Below, piece by piece: positions 53,839 through 63,047 of a stretch of 64,000 nucleotides of DNA. Source of the stretch: Allobosea sp. Root483D1 (GTDB taxonomy: Bacteria > Pseudomonadota > Alphaproteobacteria > Rhizobiales > Beijerinckiaceae); the NCBI RefSeq assembly GCF_001429505.1, contig NZ_LMJW01000004.1, forward strand, positions 246,744 through 310,743, in the 5' to 3' direction. Numbering within the stretch: the stretch's first letter is position 1; every line of letters starts with the position of its first letter. The notes under the pieces are model-generated. The model did not search any database. It was not told the DNA's origin and was given only the letters and a program-made list of their open reading frames with translations. The position numbers were made by a program, and so were the translations under genes.

Positions 53839-54392
53839 CAGAGTTCCTCAACCAGGGTCCGCTCGAAGACGACCCCCGCGTCGGCCGCGCCACGGCCCGC
53901 CTGGTGCTGGCGGCGCTCGCGAGCGCCGAGCCGGAAGAGGCGGCTGCCGCGAGCATCAGCCGCGCCGACCTTTGGGCGCATGCCCGCCGCGTCCGTGGCG
54001 AGCCCGTCAATTTCGCCGCGGAGCGCGCCATACGCACCGATCCGGAAGCGGCGCGGCTCTATCGCCGCCTGCTCTCCTTCCAGGCCGTGGCGCGTAGCGA
54101 GCTTGCTGCTGCCGCCTATGACAGCAGCGCCACGCACCGCCGCATCGGCTCGTTCGAGCTCGACGTGATCGAGGAGGACGATGCGCCGCCGGCTCTGGTC
54201 ATCCAGTGCTTGTCGGAGACAGATCCCGCCCCGACCATGATCGAGGTCGTCTCGATCGAGGGCGTGGTCCGCCTGCCGCTGCCGGCGCCGGTCGACAAGC
54301 ACATCGTCATCGACCTGCCGCGGCAGGATGCCGAGCGCGACCTCTTGCGATTGATGCTCGCCAACCCGCTCGCGGGCGTTTATCTGCTGTAA
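53835..54392 (+). CDS. Unknown protein, coupled to the preceding gene
   Basis: A 185-residue cytoplasmic product: an alpha-helical N-half (VGRATARLVLAALASAEPEE) and a C-terminal beta-rich half (RRIGSFELDVIEEDDAPPAL, EGVVRLPLPAPVDKHIVIDL). No known motif was seen. The start overlaps the stop of the 519-residue protein gene by four bases. A weak terminator follows. Confidence 0.65.
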   Translation: MTEFLNQGPLEDDPRVGRATARLVLAALASAEPEEAAAASISRADLWAHARRVRGEPVNFAAERAIRTDPEAARLYRRLLSFQAVARSELAAAAYDSSATHRRIGSFELDVIEEDDAPPALVIQCLSETDPAPTMIEVVSIEGVVRLPLPAPVDKHIVIDLPRQDAERDLLRLMLANPLAGVYLL

Positions 54393-54403
54393 GTAACGTC
54401 AGG

Positions 54404-54428
54404 AGCGCTGCCTCAAGCGGCGCTTTTG
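54404..54428 (+). terminator. Weak hairpin terminator
   Basis: AGCGCTGC-CTCAA-GCGGCGCT (one T-G pair) followed by TTTT. Confidence 0.55.
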
Positions 54429-54461
54429 CCTGGCTGAGGGAACGGCAGGGCCTGCGAGAAG

Positions 54462-55976
54462 ATGATGGCGGGAGATCAGAACGTCAGGCGCTCCGGTGTC
54501 TTCGTCGTCGTGCCGACGACCGACCAGCCGATCATCCTGAAGAAGCTCGCCTGGTCGGCACGCGTCCCGGTCTCGCGTGTCGTGCTGGCGACCGAGAGCT
54601 CCGAGGTCTGCGAGCCCTGGAGCACGCAGTACAGCAATCTCCTGCGTCCGGGCGAGCCCTTGCGCCAGATCCTCGGCCTGCCCGATGGCGGCAGTTATCG
54701 CCTCGCCGCCTCCGGCGCGATCGACCAGGGCAAGAGCTGGATGGTGCCGACGCTCGCTGCCCATTGCGCGCTCGCCCATGGCGAGGCGGTGACGCACAAG
54801 GCGTCCGAGGCCAAGCTCGTGATCTGGGGCACCGGCGCGATCGACCTTTCCGTCGCCGATACGGCGAGCGAAGCGCGCGTCACCCAGCAGGAATACCACC
54901 TCACCACCAAGATCGACCGCTGCCGCCATCTCTTCGCCGATGCCGAGCACGGCGCAACCCCGGTGCTGGCGCTGGTGCCACGCGGCGACGAGGCGGAGCG
55001 CACTGTGGCGATCCTTGGCAAGATTCTCGGTGGTCAGCCGCATCATATCGTGGTGGTCTCTTCCCTCGCGGACATCGCTGCGCCGATCGATCTCTTCCTG
55101 CGCAGCGGCTCCTTCGAACCGCAGGCCGCGGCGTCCGCGCCGGAACGGCCGGTCGCACCGGGATCGTCTTCGATGGCCCTGAAACCGTTCGAGCCCAAGA
55201 CCGCCGAGCAGCCTGCCCAGCCGCAGCCCGCGCAAATGGCTGCAGCGCAGCCGGAGCAGACCCTGGTCCAGCCGCGTCCGGCTGGGGACGAACCCTCGAT
55301 CGCCGATGTGCTGAAGAGCCCACAGGCGCCGCGGCCGCGCCGCTCGGTGCTCGGCGACAAGTCGGCCTCGACCTCCTCGTCCTCGCGCCTGCCCGTGATT
55401 GCTGCTGCGGCTCTGGTGCTCGTCGCCGGCGCTGCCGGCGCGGGCTGGTACCTGACGCGCGGGACCGCGACCGAGGACCCCTATCAGGCCCCGCCGACGC
55501 TGACCCAGCCCGGGACCGGCGGGACGACGCAGCCGAGCACCGGTCAGCAGGCCGGCAATCAGCAAAGCACGACGGCGCCTTCCCTGGGGCAGCAGAATGC
55601 CGGCGCCCAAAGCGGCTCTGCCGCGATGACAGGCTCCGCTCTGGCGAGGCTGGTGACCTTGTCCGCACCAGCCGGCAGCACCTGCGAGGCCCAGATCTAC
55701 GAGCTGCGCCCGCGTTACAGCGAGGCTTCGGTCGATATCGGCGAGATGACGAGCGTCGCGATCGACGGCCAGGACATCTGCGGGCTGGCGCTCGCCCCGG
55801 TTGCGCCGGCCAAGGCGAAGTTCCAGAGCGGAACCGGCCCGGCCGTGGTGGCCTCGAAGTCGACGGCGACCCGCCTGGTCTTCAATCCGAACGCGATCCG
55901 TGGCGGCATCGCAGCCTTCCCGGTGGTCCAGTTCGAGGAGCCCAAGGCGCTCTCGGTCGAGATCAAGCGGCGCTGA
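54462..55976 (+). CDS. Single-pass inner-membrane protein of unknown function
   Basis: A 504-residue protein. Residues 1-215 are a soluble N-domain (VFVVVPTTDQPIILKKLAWS, LRQILGLPDGGSYRLAASGA). A Pro/Gln/Ala-rich linker runs to about 305, one helix spans about 310-331 (LPVIAAAALVLVAGAAGAGW), then a Gln/Thr/Gly-rich linker leads to a cysteine-containing C-domain (about 395-504). The topology puts the N-domain in the cytoplasm and the C-domain in the periplasm, like a bridge across the membrane. No family was recognised. It is convergent with the LuxR-type gene. Confidence 0.7.
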   Translation: MMAGDQNVRRSGVFVVVPTTDQPIILKKLAWSARVPVSRVVLATESSEVCEPWSTQYSNLLRPGEPLRQILGLPDGGSYRLAASGAIDQGKSWMVPTLAAHCALAHGEAVTHKASEAKLVIWGTGAIDLSVADTASEARVTQQEYHLTTKIDRCRHLFADAEHGATPVLALVPRGDEAERTVAILGKILGGQPHHIVVVSSLADIAAPIDLFLRSGSFEPQAAASAPERPVAPGSSSMALKPFEPKTAEQPAQPQPAQMAAAQPEQTLVQPRPAGDEPSIADVLKSPQAPRPRRSVLGDKSASTSSSSRLPVIAAAALVLVAGAAGAGWYLTRGTATEDPYQAPPTLTQPGTGGTTQPSTGQQAGNQQSTTAPSLGQQNAGAQSGSAAMTGSALARLVTLSAPAGSTCEAQIYELRPRYSEASVDIGEMTSVAIDGQDICGLALAPVAPAKAKFQSGTGPAVVASKSTATRLVFNPNAIRGGIAAFPVVQFEEPKALSVEIKRR

Positions 55977-56026
55977 GCCGCGAAGTCTGAAGCCGCCGAG
56001 GGCAAGCGCCGCACGTCGCGTTCGGG

Positions 56027-57193
56027 TCAGCCGCGCGGACCGGCCGTGTCGAGCACCAGCGCCAGCAATTCGCGCTGCCTGTGGCTGCCGGTCTTGGCGA
56101 AGGCCGATTTGAGATGCACACGGGCAGTCTCGTAGGCGATGCCCATGCGCATGGCGATCTCGGCGACCGTGCCGCCCTCGCGCAGGGCAAGCGCGATGCG
56201 CGCCTCCTGCAGGCTCAGGTCGAAGCGCTGCCTGAGCGCGTCCAGCTCGATGCTGGAGTCGACCAGCTCCCGCCGGATGATGACGAGTGCGATCGTGCCG
56301 GGGATGAACAGGCTGGCCGGCCCGCCGAACGCATAATCCCGCAGGTTCTGCGCGACCGGCAATACGGAGAAGGAAAGCCGTTCCGGTCCCTGCCGGAACG
56401 AGATGTCGTGACGGCCGATCGAACCCAGCCGGCGCGAGCAGACGGCTGCCACTGCAAGGGCGAGCTTCGCCTGCGCCTCGGCATCGCCGAGCACCAGCCT
56501 GTCGCCGGCGGTGACGCGCAGGGACCGGCCGCTTTCGCTGAGATCCTGGGCCGCGGCATTGAGGTCGAGGACGCGGCAATCAGTGTCCAGCACCAGCGCG
56601 GGATCGATGAGATTGCGCATCAGCGAGTCCCCGAGCATCGAATGATTATTGCGCATCACAGCGCGATTGCAGTCGAGCGCACGCCGCATCTTCGGAGCCA
56701 GCGCCTGGAAGATCGGCACGAGCGCTTCGTGGCTCTGCTCCGCGCGCCGCCGGTCATAGTGCACGCAGAGCGTAGCCATCCGCGACCGGTCCTGGACGAT
56801 CTTGATGCCGCTGGCCGCGTCGGCCCCGCCCATCGGCTTGATCCAGTCGTTGTAGAATTCGGTTTGCTCGAGGATGCGGCGCGGCAATACCGCGTCCGCT
56901 AGCGTGCTGCGCAGGATCGGCAGATCGGTCCAGGCCGGGGTCCAGGGATTGAGCGCGGCGTAGTGGTCGAAGTAGATCTCGAAATCGACGTCCTCCCAGC
57001 CGGCGCCGGCCAGCGGCATGGCATAGGGCGCCGCGGCATCATATCCCTGCATGAGGACGCGCGCGTCCGGGAGGATGTCCTGGAAGCTGCGGCAGACCTC
57101 CTGCCAGTGCTCGGGCGCGATCGCGGCGGCGTCGACCAGCTCACCGAGATGCGCGATCGCCCGCTCGCTGCTGTCGGAAACGCGTGCTCCCAT
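56027..57193 (-). CDS. LuxR-family transcriptional regulator
   Basis: A 388-residue regulator with a long N-terminal region of unknown fold (possible PAS-like segment near SLMRNLIDPALVLDTDCRVL). The C-terminal LuxR HTH is LSLQEARIALALREGGTVAE and ARVHLKSAFAKTGSHRQREL. The start has GGCGGAG upstream. It lies 164 bases downstream of the SEDS gene on the same strand and convergent with the plus-strand envelope genes, so it may control either. No effector is evident. Confidence 0.85.
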   Translation of the reverse strand: MGARVSDSSERAIAHLGELVDAAAIAPEHWQEVCRSFQDILPDARVLMQGYDAAAPYAMPLAGAGWEDVDFEIYFDHYAALNPWTPAWTDLPILRSTLADAVLPRRILEQTEFYNDWIKPMGGADAASGIKIVQDRSRMATLCVHYDRRRAEQSHEALVPIFQALAPKMRRALDCNRAVMRNNHSMLGDSLMRNLIDPALVLDTDCRVLDLNAAAQDLSESGRSLRVTAGDRLVLGDAEAQAKLALAVAAVCSRRLGSIGRHDISFRQGPERLSFSVLPVAQNLRDYAFGGPASLFIPGTIALVIIRRELVDSSIELDALRQRFDLSLQEARIALALREGGTVAEIAMRMGIAYETARVHLKSAFAKTGSHRQRELLALVLDTAGPRG

Positions 57194-57357
57194 CTCCGCC
57201 TGCCTCCCACCCGGCGTCTACGATTGCAGATGCCGGGCCGCGGTCAATCGGTCCCGCGGGCTGGCGGGAGCCCAATCTCCGAAGCTTGGGGAGTTTAAAG
57301 CAATCTTGCGCGGGGCAACTCCCCCGTTCGGGTTAGCTGCCGGCCTTTGGCAGACGC

Positions 57358-60300
57358 TTACAGCCCCGCACGCGTCAGTCCGCGCCACAGGCCCCAGGGC
57401 GGCGGGTCGCTGGTCGGCGAGAGCTGGCGGATCGCTGCGAGCCGGCCGGCGATCAACGCGATCGCGATCGAGGGCAGTGCCATCAGCATGTGATGTGAGG
57501 TCGCCGCGGCGATGAAGGTCATCGGCTGGCCCATCACCGGTAACAGGCCGAGCGCATTGCCCCAGGAAATGCTCCAGTGCAGCGCGAAGATCGTGGCGAT
57601 GCCGACGAGGATGATCGCCATGCCCTTGTTGGCGCCTTCCTGGGCCGAGCCCATGGCGCGCTCGCGCATCAGGCTGACAGCCAACGAAAGCAGGCCGAAG
57701 ACGGTGATCACCTGCGCCGCCAGCAAGGCGAGCCCCGCCGGCAGGCCGAAGCGCACCATCAGGAAGGTGGCGATGAAGTCGTTCTGCACCACCGGCAATC
57801 GCACGAGATCGCTGACAGTGAAGCGGCTGACGGTCTCGTCCTGCTCCTCGCCCTTGCGCTCGGCGATCGGGGTGACGCGGGCGCCCGGCAGCATGGCGCA
57901 GAGCGAGACCGGCGAGGGTGGGAGTTCATCGAGCGCGCGGCGGACCTCGAGCGGCGTCTTGTCGAGGCCGAGATCGAGCCTTGCCAGCGTGCACGGCATC
58001 TCGGCGAGCGCGACCTTGGATTGCAGCAGCTGGAAGCCGAGATCGCGGTGGATCACGTCCGGGCTGCGATCCTGAGCCGCCGTTTGCGTGCGCTTGGTGG
58101 CGTGGTCGAGATCGTACCAGGTCAGCAGCCGCTCGGCCGGGACGCGGAAGAGCCCGCCGCGCGCCTTCTCGAGCGTGTCGATGGCGGCGAGCCGCTCCTT
58201 GGGCAGGCTCCACTGGCCCGAGATCGCGTAGGTGACGAGGCCGGGGAAGGCGTAGATCAGCGCCGCGTTGATGCCGAGCAGGATCACCAGGACCAGCGCC
58301 AGCACGCCGCCGCGCGGCCAGCCGAGACGACGGACCTTGCGCTGCGGCGCGTCGGAGCGGCGCAGGAAGATGCGCATGATCTCGACCAGACGCTTCAGCG
58401 TGCTCGGCAACAGGAAGGCGAAAGCGAGCACGACCGTGGTGATGATGATGATCAGCGCTGGCGAATAGTCGCTCTTCAGGAACGGCACCGCGGTCAGGAA
58501 CAGGATGAAGACCAGCACGGTCGCGAGGCTGACGGTCAGCCAGGAGACGTAGTGGCGCTGGTTGTAGAAGTAGTCGATCCGCGAGAAGCCGAGGAAGATG
58601 TGCGCCAGCACCAGGACGAGCGCGATCTTGCCGAGTTCGACCGGCTGGAAGCCGGCGACGCCGGTCTCGGTGCCGAGCACGCCCCAGGCGACGAAGGCGG
58701 CGAGGATCAGGATCGCCGGCACGGCGCGCAGTAGCTGGTCCTTGAAGCCGACGCCCATGAAGAAGGAGCGTGGCAAGGCAGCGATCGAGCGCTGCGGCTG
58801 GAAGGCGATCACCACCGCCGCGACCGGGATCAGGTCGAAGAACAGCAGCTTGTTCTTCTCGGCATGGATGGTGAAGTCGGTCTTCTCCGCGTCGATGCCG
58901 AGCGCGAGCAGGGTCAGGCTGCCGAGGCAGCAGAGCATGACGAAGCCGAGCCAGGTCAGGCGTAGCGGCGTGGTGAAGCGTGGCCCGACCATGATCGCGA
59001 TGCAGGCGATCGCATAGGCGATGATGGTGGCGTGCAGCGCCGCCTCGTAGGAGATCGAAGCGCCGCCGAGCCGCGACAGCTCCGGGGCCAGCACCAGCAT
59101 GGTCGTCGCGCCGATGAAGGCGGTCGAGCCGAGCGCGCCGACCAGCCGCACCAGGATGGCGCTGCGCCGGAACAACGTCGCGTGGTGCATGGCCGAGAGC
59201 ACGCCGAACACGGCGACGCCGAGGGTCAGCAGCAGGCGCACGATGCGCTCGACGCCGTTGAGCGAGGAGAGCGGGTTGCCGAGCTCCGCGCCCGACATGG
59301 GTTGGCGCGCGGGCGTTACCACCGGTCGCACGCTCTCGGTCGTCGCCGCGCTGCGCAGGATCTCGGCATCGTCGGGTGCGAAGCGGTGGGTCTTGCTCAG
59401 CGGCGTCAGCCGCAGCGGCAGGCGCCCGTTCGATTCCTGGCCGATCTCGACGGCATAGCGCGTGCGGCCGATGATCATGTGGCTGAGCCGGGCCGGCCCG
59501 TCCGGGTCGAGTTCCCAGGCGATGTCGGTGAAGTCGGTGACGCGCTGGTTGCCGCGCGCGAACAGCACGGGCGGGCGCGGCGCATCGACGGCGTCGCCCG
59601 GCGCCAGGAAGTAGCTGCCGCCGCGCGCGACGATGGTCAGCGCCTTGAAGGGCAGGGCGCTGGCCCCGACATGCGTCTCCTCACGGACCGAGCAGGTCAG
59701 CCGGCCGCCGAGCGAGACGATGCGGTCCTCGCCGCGCTCATCGGTCGCGATCAGGCCGGTGACGATCTCGCGGATGCGGTCCGCGCCGCTGCGTGGCTGG
59801 CAGACAGGGAGCGCGTTGCCGTCGAGCCGGAGCGTCGAGAGCGGGCCGGTCGAGTCGACGGTGAGCTTGCGGGCGCCCTGCTTGCCGGCCTCGGTCAAGG
59901 TCAGCGCCAGCCGCCCTGGCCGCGCCTCGTCGACCGCGATCGCCAGTGCCCCGGCGGCGATGCGGTCGCCCGGCTGGAAACGCCAGCGCGCCGAGAAGCT
60001 GCCGGCGCCGTTGAGATAATCGAGCCAGAGCCGGCGCGTCGCGGCGACGTTGCGGATGGTGACGCGGCCGTCCTGCTGGCGGGTCAGGGAGACATGGCGC
60101 GCCTCGGCGGCGTCGAAGCGCTGCGGCTGCAGCAGTTCGCGCCGGCCGATCGTCACGGTCTCGCCGCGGGCAAGCGCGAGATCGAGCCGCTCCAGGCTGA
60201 CCACCGGCCGGGCGCTCTCGATCAGGTTGGTGGTGTTGTGCCACCAGAAGCCGAGCACAGTCAGGCAGAGCGCGAGCAGGACGAGGCCGGTCACGACCCC

Positions 60301-60393
60301 TCCTGCGCCGCCGATGCGGATGCGCGGCAGGCGGAAGGGCCGCAAGGTCAGCCAGCGGCCCATCAATTGGCGCAGCGCGGTGGTCTCGCTCAC
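57358..60393 (-). CDS. SEDS-family (FtsW/RodA-like) protein with large N-terminal extension
   Basis: A 1011-residue protein starting at a GTG that overlaps the PBP stop. The C-terminal 620 residues are a multi-helix SEDS polymerase core: GFQPVELGKIALVLVLAHIF (family QPsElaK), KSDYSPALIII, the long loop 4, LPVVQNDFIATFLMVRFGLP containing the Asp (about 872) equivalent to the catalytic Asp of RodA, and GLLPVMGQPMTFIAA. The N-terminal half (TM at about 30-48, then about 340 residues) contains a stretch that looks FHA-like (TIGRRELLQPQRFDAAEARH, GDRIAAGALAIAV). Normal SEDS proteins are about 400 residues. Predicted role: lipid II polymerisation with the adjacent PBP. Confidence 0.85.
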   Translation of the reverse strand: MSETTALRQLMGRWLTLRPFRLPRIRIGGAGGVVTGLVLLALCLTVLGFWWHNTTNLIESARPVVSLERLDLALARGETVTIGRRELLQPQRFDAAEARHVSLTRQQDGRVTIRNVAATRRLWLDYLNGAGSFSARWRFQPGDRIAAGALAIAVDEARPGRLALTLTEAGKQGARKLTVDSTGPLSTLRLDGNALPVCQPRSGADRIREIVTGLIATDERGEDRIVSLGGRLTCSVREETHVGASALPFKALTIVARGGSYFLAPGDAVDAPRPPVLFARGNQRVTDFTDIAWELDPDGPARLSHMIIGRTRYAVEIGQESNGRLPLRLTPLSKTHRFAPDDAEILRSAATTESVRPVVTPARQPMSGAELGNPLSSLNGVERIVRLLLTLGVAVFGVLSAMHHATLFRRSAILVRLVGALGSTAFIGATTMLVLAPELSRLGGASISYEAALHATIIAYAIACIAIMVGPRFTTPLRLTWLGFVMLCCLGSLTLLALGIDAEKTDFTIHAEKNKLLFFDLIPVAAVVIAFQPQRSIAALPRSFFMGVGFKDQLLRAVPAILILAAFVAWGVLGTETGVAGFQPVELGKIALVLVLAHIFLGFSRIDYFYNQRHYVSWLTVSLATVLVFILFLTAVPFLKSDYSPALIIIITTVVLAFAFLLPSTLKRLVEIMRIFLRRSDAPQRKVRRLGWPRGGVLALVLVILLGINAALIYAFPGLVTYAISGQWSLPKERLAAIDTLEKARGGLFRVPAERLLTWYDLDHATKRTQTAAQDRSPDVIHRDLGFQLLQSKVALAEMPCTLARLDLGLDKTPLEVRRALDELPPSPVSLCAMLPGARVTPIAERKGEEQDETVSRFTVSDLVRLPVVQNDFIATFLMVRFGLPAGLALLAAQVITVFGLLSLAVSLMRERAMGSAQEGANKGMAIILVGIATIFALHWSISWGNALGLLPVMGQPMTFIAAATSHHMLMALPSIAIALIAGRLAAIRQLSPTSDPPPWGLWRGLTRAGL

Positions 60394-63047
60394 TTCTTGT
60401 CTCCGAGCGCGGCCATCTTGGCGAGCAGGCCGGCCATCAGCCGGCCGCAGGCGCGTCCGCCGGTTTCCCGCGTATGCGAGACCAGGCAGGTGAAGGCGAC
60501 GCGCTTGTGCCCCGCGACATTGTCCATCCAGCCGGCGAACCAGGCCGAGTTCATGCCTTCGACGGTGTCGGCCGTACCGGTCTTGCCGAAGATGCGTCGG
60601 CGGATATCCGGCGGCAGCGAGGCCATCACGCCGGCGGCGGTGCCGCCCGGGGAGTTGACCACGCCGTAGAGGCCGCGCTGGGCGTCGTCGAGGAAGGGTT
60701 CGGCCTGGCGCGGGTCCATGCCGGGGATCACCGGCTTGCCCTCGTTCGGCAGCGGCGTCTCCGCCACGTCCGAGACCGGCTTCAGCACGCGCGGCTGGAT
60801 GACCTTGCGAGCGCCGACCGAGCCATAGATCGAGGCCATCGCAATCGGGGTCGCGCGCACGCCCTGGCCGTAGGAGTTGGTCGCGAGGTCGATGCGCCTG
60901 GCATTGCGCTTGTCCTCGACCGCGAGATCGAGCGCCTCGCCGGTCAGCCGCTGTGCGCCCGGTACGATGCCGCGTGTCAGGTCGATGCCGGGCTGGGCAA
61001 GGCTGCCCGGCTGGGTGATCGGGTAGAGATGCTCGGTCAGCTCGGCCAGGATCGTGCCGGTGCGGCCGGGAACGGTCGTGGCGCGGCCGCCGACCTTGCG
61101 CCCGTCCATGGTCAGCGCCATGCCGGCGAACCACAGGTTCGACGACTTGATCAACGCTTCGCAGAAGCCGATCTGGGCGCCGCGGCCGCCATCGGGGCAG
61201 CCGCTTTGCGCCGGCGCCAGGATGCCGTAGTTGAAGCCGGCGCCGCCATAGTTGGCGATCGGCACGCCGTCGACATTGAGGCCGCCGCCGCCCGCTATGC
61301 CGAAGATCTGCGCCTGCTGAGCCGGCGGCATGCGGCCCATGATCATGTCGGCGAAGCGCGGCTGCTCGCGCACCGCCAGGATGCTGGCGAGACCGGTGAC
61401 CAGCTTGAAGGTCGAACCCGGCATGGTGTGGACGTCGCCGGCGCGCCAGCCATGGCCGGCGAGCGGCGAGTCGCTGTCGCGCCCGGTCGAGAGCGCCTGG
61501 ATGTCCCAGCTGTGCATGCCCGGCACGAAATCGGGCCAGCTCGCGAGGCCGAGCAGCGAGCCCGGCTCGTCGCCGGCATCCATCAGCAGCACGACGGCGC
61601 GGCCGTCGCCCTGGTCCGGCGGCTCCTGCTCGGGGGCGAGGTTGACCGGCAGCGGGCCTGGCTTGCGCGGCCGCTTTCCGCGGCCGAGGCGCTCGCCCAT
61701 ATGCTCGTAGACCGCCTCCTGCACCAGCTTCTGCAGGCGGGGCTCGATCGTCAGCGTCAGGTTCTCGCGGGTACGGGCCCGGCCGAGCGCGGCCGAGAGC
61801 GAGCCGACGTCGCCGGCGCCGTAGCCGATCATCGCGGTCAGGCCGAGCTCGTCGACGATCGGTAGCGGCACGCCGTTGTTGTCGAGCGCCGGCGTGCCGT
61901 CGGCGAAGAAGAGGGCGCGGGCAGCGCCGGTGCGCCGCTGGGTGACCGCGCCGCGCCAGCCGAGTTCGCAGACCAGTTTGGTCTTGGCCCGCTCGCAATC
62001 GGCCTCGATATGCGAGGAGCGCCAGAGCTTGACCTTGCCGTCCTCGCTCTGGACGCTGGGTCCGCCGAGGATTTCACGGGCGCGCGGCGGCACCGCCCGG
62101 ACCGGCTGGCCCTCGAAGCCGATCTCGACGTCGCGGCGGCGCGCGCCGGTGATGGTAAAGCGCCAGCCATGCGGCAGGCCCTGCTGGGCCTCCTCGGCGC
62201 AGGTGGCGAACTCGTCGCTGTCGGAGCAGATGCGCTCGGCCGCGATGGCAAGGCCGGCGATGCGCACGGTCTGCTCGTCGCGCTTAGGATCGAGATTGAC
62301 CCGCTCATTGCCGACGACGATGCGCGCCGGCTCGAGGATCATGTCGACGGTGACGCGGCGATTGCCGGGGGGGAGCCGTGTCGAGAGCACGAGCCGGTCA
62401 TCCGGCGCCCGCAGGGGGCCGAACAGGGCCCAGTCGGAGAGCTGGTTGGCCCGGCGCTTGGCGAAATCGGCGAAGTCGCGCGGCGGCGGCACCGCGTTCG
62501 GCATCACGTTGAGCGGCGCGGCGAGGTCGGTGGTCTGGGCGACGCGGGCGGTCCAGCCCGACGGACGGCAGCCAGCCGGCACCACCGGCAACGTCAATGG
62601 CGTGCCGTCGGCGCAGCGTCGGTCGGGCGCGCGGTCGTCGCGGGCGGCGGCGATCAGGAAGGAGTTGTTCCAGGCCAGCATCTCCGAGCGGATCTGCTGG
62701 CCGGCGGGCAGATTGCAGAGCCGGTCGAGCAGCGTGCGCGAGAACTCCTTGGCGCCCTGCGGCGTCGGCAGGGTCAGCGAGGCGTCGTAGAGCGCTTCGC
62801 AGGGTTGCGAGCGGATGACCGGCCCGGCCGGATCCAGCCAGATCAGCCCGGTCGCGACGCCCTGCTGGAACAGGTCCTCGTTCGAGCGGCTGGTCTCGGT
62901 GAAGTCGGGCTGCTTGATCCAGGCGCGGCTGGCGGCGAGTTCGCCGATCAGCCCGCCCGAGAGCCAGAGGAAGCCGACGATGGTGACGGTGCCGACCGTG
63001 ACGGCGGTGACGCTGCGCTTCAGGCCGCGGAAGAGCGGATGGCTCAT
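60390..63047 (-). CDS. Class B penicillin-binding protein (transpeptidase)
   Basis: An 885-residue bitopic protein. One helix at about 13-32 leads into a long periplasmic region of about 400 residues without a recognised PBP dimerisation domain. The transpeptidase domain follows with all catalytic motifs: PGSTFKLVTGLAS (active Ser about 545, Lys 548), IKSSNLWFAGMAL (SxN, Ser 635, Asn 637) and FGKTGTADTVEG (KTG at 822). This fits a class B PBP paired with the downstream SEDS protein. Four-base overlaps join it to both neighbours. It is longer than FtsI or PBP2 (about 580-650). Confidence 0.9.
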   Translation of the reverse strand: MSHPLFRGLKRSVTAVTVGTVTIVGFLWLSGGLIGELAASRAWIKQPDFTETSRSNEDLFQQGVATGLIWLDPAGPVIRSQPCEALYDASLTLPTPQGAKEFSRTLLDRLCNLPAGQQIRSEMLAWNNSFLIAAARDDRAPDRRCADGTPLTLPVVPAGCRPSGWTARVAQTTDLAAPLNVMPNAVPPPRDFADFAKRRANQLSDWALFGPLRAPDDRLVLSTRLPPGNRRVTVDMILEPARIVVGNERVNLDPKRDEQTVRIAGLAIAAERICSDSDEFATCAEEAQQGLPHGWRFTITGARRRDVEIGFEGQPVRAVPPRAREILGGPSVQSEDGKVKLWRSSHIEADCERAKTKLVCELGWRGAVTQRRTGAARALFFADGTPALDNNGVPLPIVDELGLTAMIGYGAGDVGSLSAALGRARTRENLTLTIEPRLQKLVQEAVYEHMGERLGRGKRPRKPGPLPVNLAPEQEPPDQGDGRAVVLLMDAGDEPGSLLGLASWPDFVPGMHSWDIQALSTGRDSDSPLAGHGWRAGDVHTMPGSTFKLVTGLASILAVREQPRFADMIMGRMPPAQQAQIFGIAGGGGLNVDGVPIANYGGAGFNYGILAPAQSGCPDGGRGAQIGFCEALIKSSNLWFAGMALTMDGRKVGGRATTVPGRTGTILAELTEHLYPITQPGSLAQPGIDLTRGIVPGAQRLTGEALDLAVEDKRNARRIDLATNSYGQGVRATPIAMASIYGSVGARKVIQPRVLKPVSDVAETPLPNEGKPVIPGMDPRQAEPFLDDAQRGLYGVVNSPGGTAAGVMASLPPDIRRRIFGKTGTADTVEGMNSAWFAGWMDNVAGHKRVAFTCLVSHTRETGGRACGRLMAGLLAKMAALGDKK

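Noticed and set aside
60394..61998. Upstream extension of the SEDS frame to 1546 codons
   Set aside because: The extension runs through the PBP gene in another frame with Arg/Ala/Gly-rich shadow sequence; the GTG at 60393 overlapping the PBP stop is the natural start.
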